Under the pieces are notes generated by a model that made no database searches, was not told the DNA's origin, and saw only the letters and a list, made by a program, of their open reading frames with translations. This document shows, one piece after another, positions 16,840 through 25,979 of a stretch of 64,000 nucleotides of DNA (position 1 is its first letter; each line of letters starts with the position of its first letter). Source of the DNA: G965237725 sp965237725 (lineage in GTDB: Bacteria > Pseudomonadota > Gammaproteobacteria > Arenicellales > Poriferihabitantaceae); NCBI GenBank assembly GCA_965237725.1, contig OZ250151.1, positions 1,798,001 through 1,862,000 of the forward strand, given 5' to 3'. The position numbers and the translations under genes are program-made.

Positions 16840-17687
16840 GATCTGATCTGTTCCAGGTTCTGCCAAATCTCCTCGACTCTTTTTTTAATAATCAGCCCTT
16901 CCTGCCAACGATCACTTAGCTCATAACCATCCTCGCCGGTAATGGCATAAGGCGGTGGACCGAGTTCGCAGAGGAAATTCAAAACCCCATCTTCAGGGTT
17001 GCGCTCCCGCCAGTATCCCATTCCCTGTTCCCACCACTGGGCATATATCATTTCCCAGTACTGATGCTGGGCGAAGCCCAGGGGCACCTGGATCTGCTCC
17101 CGGGAACTGACTCGCCCCTGGAATGATGCGGATCGTTTTAATATTCTATCAATTAATTGCCCAGACAATTCATCCACTGGCTCGGGAAATTCCCTGGCAA
17201 CGACGATGTGGGATAAATCCGCCACCATCTCCAACTCTGGAATCAAATCCATAAGATTTAGGGTGAACACTACATCATTGGTCAGGGTATAACGGTGGGT
17301 TTCCAGATAAACTGGAATATCTGCCTTTTCTCCCATTTCCAGCCAGCCTCGAACCCGACTTTCCGCTTCGACCGCAGTCCAGGGAAAGTAACGTGCATTG
17401 ATGGCGATATAGCGGGTATCAAAATCTTTTGATAAATCCACCACCCTTTGCAGATCTTCCAGGGTGGTGGGAAAAGCTATAAGAGCACAACCCAGATTAT
17501 ATTTTTCCATTAATGGGATGTATGCTTTAGCGTCGTCCACATCGCTCCAGGCAAAATCGATTCCCACGCCATCATATCCAGCCTCGGCAATCATTTCGAA
17601 TTTTTCTTCTGTGGACCAGCTAAAGCCATCGGGTCGGCGTAATTCCATGGACCAAATCGATTGAAATATTTCGAGTTTTTGGGTCAT
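16836..17687 (-). CDS. Sugar phosphate isomerase/epimerase-like TIM barrel protein
   Basis: This 283-residue protein belongs to the xylose isomerase-like / AP endonuclease 2 barrel family. It shows EAGYDGVGIDF near the start, a metal-ligand Glu in VYLETHRYT and an Asp/His pair in VADLSH, as expected for a divalent-metal isomerase or epimerase. The family also includes inosose and hydroxypyruvate isomerases and natural-product enzymes. It is translationally coupled to the downstream cupin gene (ATGA overlap) and lies 23 nt after the upstream Rieske gene, so the three are probably one operon. The substrate cannot be predicted. Confidence 0.85.
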   Translation of the reverse strand: MTQKLEIFQSIWSMELRRPDGFSWSTEEKFEMIAEAGYDGVGIDFAWSDVDDAKAYIPLMEKYNLGCALIAFPTTLEDLQRVVDLSKDFDTRYIAINARYFPWTAVEAESRVRGWLEMGEKADIPVYLETHRYTLTNDVVFTLNLMDLIPELEMVADLSHIVVAREFPEPVDELSGQLIDRILKRSASFQGRVSSREQIQVPLGFAQHQYWEMIYAQWWEQGMGYWRERNPEDGVLNFLCELGPPPYAITGEDGYELSDRWQEGLIIKKRVEEIWQNLEQIRS

Positions 17688-17710
17688 ATTATATTCTCTA
17701 GAATCGACCC

Positions 17711-18880
17711 TTAGCTAAGTACAAGATTTGCCACGCGCTGGTGAAACCATTTGGCCAGCTGATCGTGACGGTCATTAAAAATTCCTTTTGATGCTGCATC
17801 GCCCTGGCGGCCTGCCTGAAGGTTTTTAATTACTTCAGAATCCTGGTCGTTGATCCTGTAAATCACATTTGCTAATTGCTGGCGGGACAATTTGTATTGC
17901 CCGGTCATCGCCCCATCGTCGACTACATACAATGCCAGTTTTTCTTCCACGCCACCCACCCCCCTGGGAAACAGCAACATGGACCAGAGGTAATTGCCTT
18001 CCATTACCAGGCAGGTATTGGGGAAAATAAATAGCAGATCCTGGCGCATTTGATTAGCGTTATCCATTCCAGGCCAGCCCGGCAGGGGCATTTCTGATTT
18101 GCTTTTGTCGCTTCCTGCGGTGGGGTGGGTGAAACCCATAATATCTGGGGAGAGCTGAATGTTCTCCACCTCGAGACCAAGGGAGGCTTCCATAGAACTA
18201 CCAATTTCTGGATGTATCCAGGGCAGGTGATAATTATCGAGAAAATTCTCTGCGGCCAGTTTCCAGTTCCCCTGCACAGAATATTCCCTTTCACTGAATC
18301 GCCGCAGCAATGTTGCCGGGCGTTGATCCCCCCAACGCCCTTGTATGCCACTGATAAATTGCTCGAAGGGTTGGGCTATACCAGACAGATTGATAAAAAT
18401 TATGTCGTACCAAACTGAAAATCTTATAGATATTAAACCCATGTTCGCTTTTTGTTCCGCATTCGGTTTGGAATTTTTTGTGCCATCCCAAAATGGCGCT
18501 TTGACAAATTGCCCGTCCAGGGCATAACTCCATGAATGGTATGGGCAGGTTAATAACTTTTTCTTGATACAGGGTTTGTTCAGCAACAAGTGTCCTCGAT
18601 GACGGCAGACATTGGCAAATACGTGAAGCTGATCATCCTTGTCTCGGGTAACAAGCAAGGATTGACCTAATATGTCAATTGGAGACGCCTGCTCTTTGTC
18701 AGCAAATTCCGAGGCAAAACCGATTGCCATCCAGCTGTTTTTGTAAAGTTGCGTCAACTCGAATTCATGGTATTGGGCATTGGTATAAGCGGCAGCAGGC
18801 AATGCCGTTAAACCAGACGCAACCTCTCCCAGGTTTTTTTCACTTGGGTTTTCGGGATCGAACTTATTCGTCATATTCAA
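17711..18880 (-). CDS. Rieske non-heme iron oxygenase, alpha subunit (first of three)
   Basis: The 389-residue protein has a Rieske [2Fe-2S] domain with C92, H94, C112 and H115 (CRHRG and CPYHSW), and a catalytic domain with the mononuclear iron motif DNYH218-x4-H223. It resembles alpha-only oxygenases such as those acting on quaternary ammonium compounds (glycine betaine or carnitine types). Electrons must come from a reductase, and none is encoded in this window. It is the first gene of a Rieske-TIM barrel-cupin operon. Hydroxylation or demethylation of a pathway intermediate is inferred. Confidence 0.92.
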   Translation of the reverse strand: MNMTNKFDPENPSEKNLGEVASGLTALPAAAYTNAQYHEFELTQLYKNSWMAIGFASEFADKEQASPIDILGQSLLVTRDKDDQLHVFANVCRHRGHLLLNKPCIKKKLLTCPYHSWSYALDGQFVKAPFWDGTKNSKPNAEQKANMGLISIRFSVWYDIIFINLSGIAQPFEQFISGIQGRWGDQRPATLLRRFSEREYSVQGNWKLAAENFLDNYHLPWIHPEIGSSMEASLGLEVENIQLSPDIMGFTHPTAGSDKSKSEMPLPGWPGMDNANQMRQDLLFIFPNTCLVMEGNYLWSMLLFPRGVGGVEEKLALYVVDDGAMTGQYKLSRQQLANVIYRINDQDSEVIKNLQAGRQGDAASKGIFNDRHDQLAKWFHQRVANLVLS

Positions 18881-18972
18881 ATTTAATTTGCAGCTGAATT
18901 AGTTTTTTAAATATCAAATCAATAAGTATAATTGAAAGTTTAACCACATCCATTGATATTATTTTTGGTCAC

Positions 18973-19821
18973 ATGTCAGAATCTAAGTTCACAATTGCCC
19001 CCATGTGCCGAAGCGAAGTTGATATCGCTATTCACTGGGCGGGTGTTGAAGGCTGGAATCCTGGCAACAATGATGCTGAGTGCTATTACCAAGCGGACCC
19101 TAAGGGCTTTTTAATCGGCAAACTTAATGGTGAGCCCATCTCCACCATATCAGTGATCAAATATGGCGAGACCTTTGGGTTCCTCGGGTTTTATATTGTC
19201 AAACCCGAGTTTCGTGGTCAGGGCTATGGAATGCAAATCTGGAATGCAGGATTGGATTATCTAGGTAACCGAAATATCGGTCTGGATGGTGTTTCAGACC
19301 AACAAAAAAATTATATGAAGTCGGGATTCAAACTTGCCTATGGCAATATTCGCTATCAGGGAACAGGAGGCGGGGCTGTGCGTCGAGACAAGGTTGTTGT
19401 GCCGCTGTCTACACTTCCCATTGAAACTCTGCATAAATATGAACAGGATCTTTTTCCCGAAACCAGACGAAAATTTGTTGAATCCTGGGTTACCCAGACT
19501 GGATGCCATGCCCTGGGATATGTGCGCAATGGTTCGCTATTGGGCTATGGTGTTATTCGCCCCTGTCTAACTGGATACAAAATTGGACCGCTTTATGGGG
19601 ATACCCCGAAAATTGGCGAAGTGCTTTATTTGGCCCTGATGTCCAAAGCGACCTCCCAACCTGTTTTTCTGGATATTCCTGAGGTCAACAAACATGCCAT
19701 TTCGCTGGCAAAGCGTTACAACATGGAAGTGGTATTCGAAACCGCGCGAATGTATACCCTAGAGTCACCCTATTTACCTATGGCCAAAATTTTTGGCGTG
19801 ACCTCTTTTGAGATTGGTTGA
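18973..19821 (+). CDS. Two-domain GNAT acetyltransferase (YitH/HdeA type)
   Basis: The 282-residue product has an N-terminal GNAT domain with the acetyl-CoA motif RGQGYG (FRGQGYGMQIW) and a C-terminal GNAT-like half (about 155-280) characteristic of YitH/HdeA acetyltransferases. It is divergent from the Rieske operon over a 92-nt gap and converges on the TauD gene. Its acyl acceptor is unknown. N- or O-acylation of a cluster intermediate or self-protection are possible roles, inferred only from position. Confidence 0.85.
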   Translation: MSESKFTIAPMCRSEVDIAIHWAGVEGWNPGNNDAECYYQADPKGFLIGKLNGEPISTISVIKYGETFGFLGFYIVKPEFRGQGYGMQIWNAGLDYLGNRNIGLDGVSDQQKNYMKSGFKLAYGNIRYQGTGGGAVRRDKVVVPLSTLPIETLHKYEQDLFPETRRKFVESWVTQTGCHALGYVRNGSLLGYGVIRPCLTGYKIGPLYGDTPKIGEVLYLALMSKATSQPVFLDIPEVNKHAISLAKRYNMEVVFETARMYTLESPYLPMAKIFGVTSFEIG

Positions 19822-19844
19822 AATAGAAAATTCAGCTAGCAAAT

Positions 19845-20663
19845 TTATTTTGGCCGATCGCCCTCAACAATCAAACGATGCATGACTCTTCGGTGACCGT
19901 GATAGTCATTGAGTGCGTAATGCTGGGCGCAGCGATTGTCCCATACCGCCAGGGTGTTCAACTCCCAACCCAGACGAAAGCTGTATTCGGGACGGGCGGC
20001 CAGATCGTATAAATAATTTAACATCGGCATACTTTCTTCCCGAGTCATGCCCTCAAAACACAGGGTATGAATGGTATTAACGTATAGTGCTTTTTTACCC
20101 GTTTCATCGTGAGTACGAATCACAGGATGAATAGCCTGTTGGGTTTCCTTGTCACTATTTTTGCTCTTTACCCCGTGATACAAATCTTCGTTTCTGGAAA
20201 AGACGCTAGCAGACCCAATCGCATTGAGGCTTGCCAATACGGTTTTCATTCCCTCGGAAAGCTCATCGTAGGCGGCATACATGTCAGAGAAAAGGGTGTC
20301 GCCGCCCCGGGGGGGAACCTGCCTGGCCAACAGTATGGTTGCCTTGGGCGGCCGCTCAAGAAAGGTTGAATCTGAATGCCAATAGCTGCCAAAGCTTTCA
20401 GTTTCATCTTCGGTTTTAACGATTTCGGTGATTAACGGATATCCGTCAATGCCGTCTGCAAACATGTAATCCTTGAGTTCGCCGAAACAATTTCCAAAAT
20501 CTATATACTGCTTGTGGCTTAAATCCTGATCACGAAAGAATATAATTTGATAGTCGAGGAGTACCTGATTAACCTGTTCAAATTCTTTCGCGGGTAATTT
20601 TTTGGTTAAGTCCACACCACGAATTTCGGCGCCCATAGCGGCGGATTGAGGAATGATCTGCAT
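19845..20663 (-). CDS. TauD/TfdA family 2OG-dependent dioxygenase
   Basis: The 272-residue protein has the complete TauD signature: H96-x-D98 in YWHSDSTF, the distal H248 in VWDNRCAQH, and the 2OG-binding Arg near residue 259-263 (HRRVMHR). Length and motif spacing match taurine and 2,4-D type dioxygenases. The family hydroxylates sulfonates, aryloxyacids and many natural-product intermediates. Nothing in the flanking genes points to sulfur acquisition, so a tailoring role is favoured by context. Confidence 0.9.
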   Translation of the reverse strand: MQIIPQSAAMGAEIRGVDLTKKLPAKEFEQVNQVLLDYQIIFFRDQDLSHKQYIDFGNCFGELKDYMFADGIDGYPLITEIVKTEDETESFGSYWHSDSTFLERPPKATILLARQVPPRGGDTLFSDMYAAYDELSEGMKTVLASLNAIGSASVFSRNEDLYHGVKSKNSDKETQQAIHPVIRTHDETGKKALYVNTIHTLCFEGMTREESMPMLNYLYDLAARPEYSFRLGWELNTLAVWDNRCAQHYALNDYHGHRRVMHRLIVEGDRPK

Positions 20664-20734
20664 AGTCTTAGTGCAAATAAAGCGTTTGAATAATTACTCT
20701 GGTTATTCTAGTCAATTTTATAAGGCAAACAAGT

Positions 20735-20872
20735 TCAAATCACCCGCTCACCTGTTATTTCCAATAAATATCCAACTTCGGTCCCGTCCTCGTCAATGTG
20801 GGCACGATGAAACAATTGCCAGATTAATAATAGTACAATGATAAATCCTAGGCTAATGGTAATTTTTCTCAT
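20735..20872 (-). CDS. Possible 45-residue single-pass membrane protein
   Basis: A short frame encodes MRK followed by a strongly hydrophobic stretch (ISLGFIIVLLLIWQLF) and an acidic, soluble tail. The positive-inside layout is that of a small inner-membrane protein. It lies in the 316-nt gap between the TauD gene and the cyclase gene, with no other annotated content. No family is recognised and expression is unproven. Confidence 0.35.
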   Translation of the reverse strand: MRKITISLGFIIVLLLIWQLFHRAHIDEDGTEVGYLLEITGERVI

Positions 20873-20979
20873 AGCCTCTATTCTACCCATTTTCTGCAAA
20901 CTGAAATAAGCCTCTGGACAACCCCGCGTATCATGACTACCCTTTAGGTTTGAAGCTAAAATAAGAAAATCTAGATCAA

Positions 20980-23900
20980 ATGCAATGCAATAACTGCCAA
21001 ACCGAAAACCGTGAAGGTGTGAAGTTCTGCGAATCCTGTGGTGGCAACCTGGAAACACCTTGTCCAGCCTGCAACACCCTCGGCCCACCGGATCGAAAGT
21101 TTTGCGGTGAGTGCGGAACGGCTATTGCTATACAAGCCACCACACCAGCCCACCCCCCCACAGAACCGGCTATTTCGGGCTCCCCCGAACGACGCCACCT
21201 GACGGTGATGTTCTGTGATCTGGTCGGGTCCACAGACATGGCCACGCGATTTGATGCGGAAGACGTTAGCGACGTCATTCGCCTGTTCAATGAAGCAGCG
21301 GAAGAAGTAATTCGAAAATATGACGGCTATATCGCACGCCATGTGGGTGATGGCATGCTTTGTTACTTTGGCTATCCCCGCGCCCTGGAAGACAGTGCGG
21401 AACGCAGCGTGCTGGCCGGTCTTGACCTGATCGAATCCGTTAGCAAATTAAAACCCGCGGTGGAGGTGACATTACAGACCCGGGTTGGTATTGCTTCGGG
21501 GGAAGTCATTGCAGGTGAAACCGTTCTTGGGGATGCTCACACCGAAACCTTGGCAATCGGTAGCACTCCCAATCTCGCTGCGCGACTCCAGTCTCTTGCC
21601 GACCCGAATACAGTTTATGTTGCTGACAGCACGCGCAGACTCATCCGCATGGGCATCGAATGGAAAGATCATGGCAATCAGGAGGTAAAAGGATACAGCC
21701 AGGCCCAGTCGGTGTGGCAGGCCATTGGGCGATCTACCTCTACCCCTCTGGATAACGAAACCGGTTCGCGATTTCCAGGTAATGCCATTGTGGGTCGTGA
21801 TCGCGAGTTACAACAAATTTTCGATGGATACGAGAATGCCAAAGCCGGAAACGCCCAGATTGTCCAGCTGATCGGTGAAGCTGGGATTGGAAAATCTGCG
21901 CTGGTTTATGCCATGCGACAGCGATTGAGAAGCGAAGAGCATTTCGAAACGGTTTTGCATTGTTCCAATTTAGCTACAGACACACCCCTTTTTCCGATTA
22001 AACAGGGGCTGGAAGCCCTTGCAAAAATTCGCCCATCGGATGCAGCAAAAGAAAAATCCGCAAGCCTGGTTAACCTTTTTGTCGATTCCCCGGCAATGGA
22101 TCCATTGTCCATTGCCTGCGTCGGACAATTGGTCGGGATTACTATAAATGGGGAAATTGACAAATCCAGTCTGACAACCCGTCAACAAAATGCCCGGGCA
22201 CTGGATGCTCTGTTAGCCTGGATCGACGAAGTCGCGGCCAAACAAACCCTGGTATTGATTATTGAAGATGTTCACTGGATTGATCCTTCAACCCTGGAAT
22301 GGTTGAGCGGTTTGATTGAAACCCGAACCCAGGGCAGATTGCTGTTATTGATAACCAGTCGCCCTGAATTCCGCACACCATGGGATATTGCTGCCAATGT
22401 GGACGTTGTAAATGTTAAGCGATTGAGCGCGTCGTCTTGTGCTGAAATAATCAATAATATTGTAGGGGAAAATGTACTACCTCCAAAACTGCTTGAGTCT
22501 TTACTCGACAAAACCGAAGGCATTCCACTATTTGTTGAAGAACTGACAAACACCCTGCTTGATGCTGTAGCCAACGCTGCAGACAACATGGAATCAACCA
22601 TCGCCGCACTTAATGTTCCCAACTCGCTGCGTGATTCGCTAATGGCCAGACTTGATCGCACACCGGAAATTCGAGATGTCATTCAAATTGCATCGGTGGT
22701 GGGCAGGGAATTTAGCGCGCCATTGTTGTGTTCAATAACTTCACGCCCGCTGGAAGAAGTTAACCCAGGGCTAAAGCAAATGGAAGAAGCAGGCGTATTA
22801 AGACAACGCAATACTCAGACCGATCCGACCTGGATTTTCAAGCACGCCTTGCTGCGTGACGCCGCCTATGAAAGCATCCTGCGTTCCCGTCGCAAGGAAC
22901 TGCACAGCAAAGTTGCGGATGCACTAACCAATCAGGATACGGTTTTAATCGACAATCGCGCTGAAGTTTTGGCAACCCATTTGGGGTCAGCTGGAAGATC
23001 CCAGGAGGCTATTACGCAATGGAAACTGGCAGCAGATAAAGCAGCGGAGAACTGGTCGAATATTGAGGCCGCGCGTCACTTACACCAGGCTGTTGAACTG
23101 CTGATGAGTGAGTCCGAGAGCGAAGACCGCCGCAAGCAGGAGCTGGAACTACGCTACGAGCTTGGAAATATTGAGCGCGCCGCTTTTGGTACCGGATCAG
23201 CCCAGGCCTTTGAAACCTTGCAACGAACGGCGGCATTGTGGCGGGAAACCGACAATATAGAGACCATCCTTAAAGTTCGTGATGGAGAATTTAACGCCTA
23301 TTTCGGCGCGGCTCGGTTGAAGGAGTGTAAGCCATCAGCCATTGATTTGCTCAAAATTGGAGAACAGCATCAGGACAAAGCATGTATCATCGCCGGTCAC
23401 CAATGCTGTGGTATGCAATGTTTCGCCGTTGGCGACATGGACAAAGCAAAGCACCATCTCGAAGCGGCTTTAAGCCATGGCCTGGATTGGCCATCCGAGG
23501 TTTTGGATGTTCAGTATCCTAGCGTCTGCCAGGCATACCTATCCTGGACCTTGCATATGATGGGTGATTCCGAACGCGCTTTACAAGTCAGTGAAGAGTC
23601 TATAGATTATTCCGAAAACGGCCCGGCCTATAGCCACGCACTTTCCCTGGCCAATGCCTGTTATCTGCATCAGCTCCGGGGTGACCCTGCTCGGGTTCGG
23701 CAAATCGCTGAGCGCACCTTGGCATTTGTAGCTGACAAGGATCTGGTATTGTGGAGAGACATTTCCGATTTCTTTTTGCGCTGGGCTATCTGCACGGAAG
23801 ACCCAACCGTTGAGACGGTAACACGATTTTGTGACGCCCTGGATCTGTGGGCGGAAGACGAAATCGAAACACCTTATTTTAAAGCTATTGCTGGAGAAGC

Positions 23901-24030
23901 CTGCATTCGCGCCGGCATGAACGAACAAGGTGTCACTTTACTCAACCAGTCAGAAGATTTAATGCAGCATACCGGTGAACTTTGGTATTACCACGAACTA
24001 AAGGCCATGCAAAAACGCCTGGGAGTTTAG
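20980..24030 (+). CDS. Zinc-ribbon class III nucleotidyl cyclase-AAA ATPase-TPR regulatory protein
   Basis: The 1016-residue protein has an N-terminal pair of zinc ribbons (CxxC repeats in residues 3-47), a class III cyclase homology domain (about 72-250) with metal-binding D80 (FCDLVGST) and D124 (HVGDGM), an NTPase with a Walker A motif, GEAGIGKS (about 299-306), and IIEDVHWID as Walker B, then helical TPR-like repeats to the end. This architecture is widespread in proteobacteria. It probably senses a signal through the TPR/ATPase part and makes a cyclic nucleotide, or regulates partners. No DNA-binding domain is seen. It interrupts the oxygenase-rich region and converges with the peptidase gene 3 nt away. 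Confidence 0.9.
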   Translation: MQCNNCQTENREGVKFCESCGGNLETPCPACNTLGPPDRKFCGECGTAIAIQATTPAHPPTEPAISGSPERRHLTVMFCDLVGSTDMATRFDAEDVSDVIRLFNEAAEEVIRKYDGYIARHVGDGMLCYFGYPRALEDSAERSVLAGLDLIESVSKLKPAVEVTLQTRVGIASGEVIAGETVLGDAHTETLAIGSTPNLAARLQSLADPNTVYVADSTRRLIRMGIEWKDHGNQEVKGYSQAQSVWQAIGRSTSTPLDNETGSRFPGNAIVGRDRELQQIFDGYENAKAGNAQIVQLIGEAGIGKSALVYAMRQRLRSEEHFETVLHCSNLATDTPLFPIKQGLEALAKIRPSDAAKEKSASLVNLFVDSPAMDPLSIACVGQLVGITINGEIDKSSLTTRQQNARALDALLAWIDEVAAKQTLVLIIEDVHWIDPSTLEWLSGLIETRTQGRLLLLITSRPEFRTPWDIAANVDVVNVKRLSASSCAEIINNIVGENVLPPKLLESLLDKTEGIPLFVEELTNTLLDAVANAADNMESTIAALNVPNSLRDSLMARLDRTPEIRDVIQIASVVGREFSAPLLCSITSRPLEEVNPGLKQMEEAGVLRQRNTQTDPTWIFKHALLRDAAYESILRSRRKELHSKVADALTNQDTVLIDNRAEVLATHLGSAGRSQEAITQWKLAADKAAENWSNIEAARHLHQAVELLMSESESEDRRKQELELRYELGNIERAAFGTGSAQAFETLQRTAALWRETDNIETILKVRDGEFNAYFGAARLKECKPSAIDLLKIGEQHQDKACIIAGHQCCGMQCFAVGDMDKAKHHLEAALSHGLDWPSEVLDVQYPSVCQAYLSWTLHMMGDSERALQVSEESIDYSENGPAYSHALSLANACYLHQLRGDPARVRQIAERTLAFVADKDLVLWRDISDFFLRWAICTEDPTVETVTRFCDALDLWAEDEIETPYFKAIAGEACIRAGMNEQGVTLLNQSEDLMQHTGELWYYHELKAMQKRLGV

Positions 24031-24033
24031 TTT

Positions 24034-25947
24034 TCAAACATTTTGGATTTCGCCAAAAATACTAATTCCCCGATTGGCAAAAATTTCCAACAAGACTTCG
24101 CTGTGGACGCTTCCATAAATATTATCATCCGCGTGCAAGATTGCCCGTGCACCTCTTCGAAAGTTGGTGTGGGTGCTGAGTTCAAAGTGGGAATCGATAA
24201 TAATTTTATCTGCAATCTCCCGACCCAGTGCCATGCGAATATCCCATAGTGTTGCTGACCAGATTTCTCCGTTATGATGACTGTCACCCTCTTCGTTGAA
24301 ATCCTCGAAGGTATAGGGTTCATCCATCCGACGCAAACAAGGCGGAAACTTTACTGCCCGACGGTCGTCTTCAGATCGGCTTATATTTTCATTCTTTTCG
24401 ATACCAATTACGACTCCATCCCAACTCATAACTGTGGGTTTCCAGGCATCGGGTTTTTGATCATAGAAAAAGCTTGCAGCGAAATAATCACTGAACCCCT
24501 CGCCCATGGCCGCGGCCTGGGGAGTAAATCCAAAACCGTTGCAAATAAAATCCTGAAGAGCGTGTCCAAATTCATGTAATAAGGTTTCAGCATCTTCGAG
24601 TTCACTGACCTGGCCGGTTCCAAAATAGAGTTGCTGAGTAATAGGTTCGTAAAATGCGTCATCTTCATGGGAATGATAAACATTGACGACCAGCTGCATG
24701 GCTTTCCCACGCGGAACTTCCAATCTGCGTAGTTTTCCGGTCGATGTCAGCTCTTTGATTGTGCCTGCGGTCTGAAATATATACCGCCTGTCCTTGTATC
24801 CAATTTTTTCCAGCCATTGGATAGCAGCGTCGACATAATAGTAGGCCATCACTTCCTCAAATCCCTGATCCCCGGAAAATCGCATAAACCGATAAGTTGG
24901 ATTGCGAAACTCTGACCCCTTGAGATCATCTTTTCTCGGCTTGGTGACTTCGCCGATGACCCGATTGCCGCTGGTCACTCGTACGTCCACTCGTTTGCCA
25001 TTGAGTTGGCCTTTTCCCCGTGGGTTAAGATCGGGAATCCGAACCACGCGGTAGGCGCTAAAAGAGGGTGCTTTGGTTTTGGTCTTGACCATTGAATGGT
25101 AAACAGTTTTGCCATCAAGGACGTCTGATCTAGTTTCGATCTCGAGCAAATCGTCATGACTTCCCGTTGAAACAATGGGATTAGGCGAAAATACTAATCC
25201 GACCCCATCAGCCCAGTTTTCACGGCTGCGTCGAGACCTTCGTCTTGGTTTAGACTTTGGCGTAGTTTTGGGTTTTGGTTTTGATTTGGCAGCAGGTGCG
25301 GCTAACAAAATGCCGTAAATATAGTCCAGCATTTTTGGCCGGGTAAGATCATCCCTGAAAAACAATGTCCAGGTTTCTTTCGGCTTGGTACAGTGGACGC
25401 GTACCCGCCAGCACGGCCGTATCACCCCCCAATTTAAAAACCACTGTTTGATACAGCTATGCACGTAAATTGTGCTTGGCGGAATTTTATGTCCAGATTT
25501 TTTCCTTAATTTAGTCCGCTTTTTTGACAATTCCTGGATCGCTACCTTCTTGATTTCGGTTTTACTGCGCCTGAACATATCCTTTTTTGGCATTTCGTTT
25601 TCCGGGACGGCCCGACATTTACACAAATAGACACGACCGAAATTATCAATGTGTACTGTTACAAAACCTTTGTGTACAGCATAACCACGATAGAATTGTC
25701 GAAATATGACATGGCTTGCACCCAGACCTGTCAAAACTTTTGGTGTTCTGCTGAGACCCTCGAGCCTGGGGTTTAATCCAAGGCGCTCTGCATTGGCTTT
25801 AAGAAATCGCCGGGCGATGGTTTTAGGTGAGTCGTGTGAAGGCGGCGTACGAAAACCCCACCACTCCTTTGGGGTGCCATAATATTCTCCGGTTTCACTG
25901 AACAGTAAAGGCGGTTTCATATTATCAAGATGTTCGATGAATGCCAT
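24034..25947 (-). CDS. Cytosolic-looking gluzincin metallopeptidase (M4/M36-like)
   Basis: The 637-residue product contains the zinc motif HEFGH (residues 458-462) with a downstream Glu in GEGFSDYF (about 483), the gluzincin arrangement, and NVYHSHEDDAFYEP as in fungalysin/thermolysin relatives. The N-terminal third resembles an FTP-like propeptide region. A very basic linker (about 220-243, rich in Lys, Arg and Pro) separates the halves. M4/M36 enzymes are normally secreted, but no signal peptide is visible. It is followed upstream on the same strand by a JmjC-like gene only 32 nt away, suggesting co-transcription. Target unknown. Confidence 0.82.
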   Translation of the reverse strand: MAFIEHLDNMKPPLLFSETGEYYGTPKEWWGFRTPPSHDSPKTIARRFLKANAERLGLNPRLEGLSRTPKVLTGLGASHVIFRQFYRGYAVHKGFVTVHIDNFGRVYLCKCRAVPENEMPKKDMFRRSKTEIKKVAIQELSKKRTKLRKKSGHKIPPSTIYVHSCIKQWFLNWGVIRPCWRVRVHCTKPKETWTLFFRDDLTRPKMLDYIYGILLAAPAAKSKPKPKTTPKSKPRRRSRRSRENWADGVGLVFSPNPIVSTGSHDDLLEIETRSDVLDGKTVYHSMVKTKTKAPSFSAYRVVRIPDLNPRGKGQLNGKRVDVRVTSGNRVIGEVTKPRKDDLKGSEFRNPTYRFMRFSGDQGFEEVMAYYYVDAAIQWLEKIGYKDRRYIFQTAGTIKELTSTGKLRRLEVPRGKAMQLVVNVYHSHEDDAFYEPITQQLYFGTGQVSELEDAETLLHEFGHALQDFICNGFGFTPQAAAMGEGFSDYFAASFFYDQKPDAWKPTVMSWDGVVIGIEKNENISRSEDDRRAVKFPPCLRRMDEPYTFEDFNEEGDSHHNGEIWSATLWDIRMALGREIADKIIIDSHFELSTHTNFRRGARAILHADDNIYGSVHSEVLLEIFANRGISIFGEIQNV

Positions 25948-25979
25948 AATCTTATCCTCTGTTATTTTTGATGTGTCTG

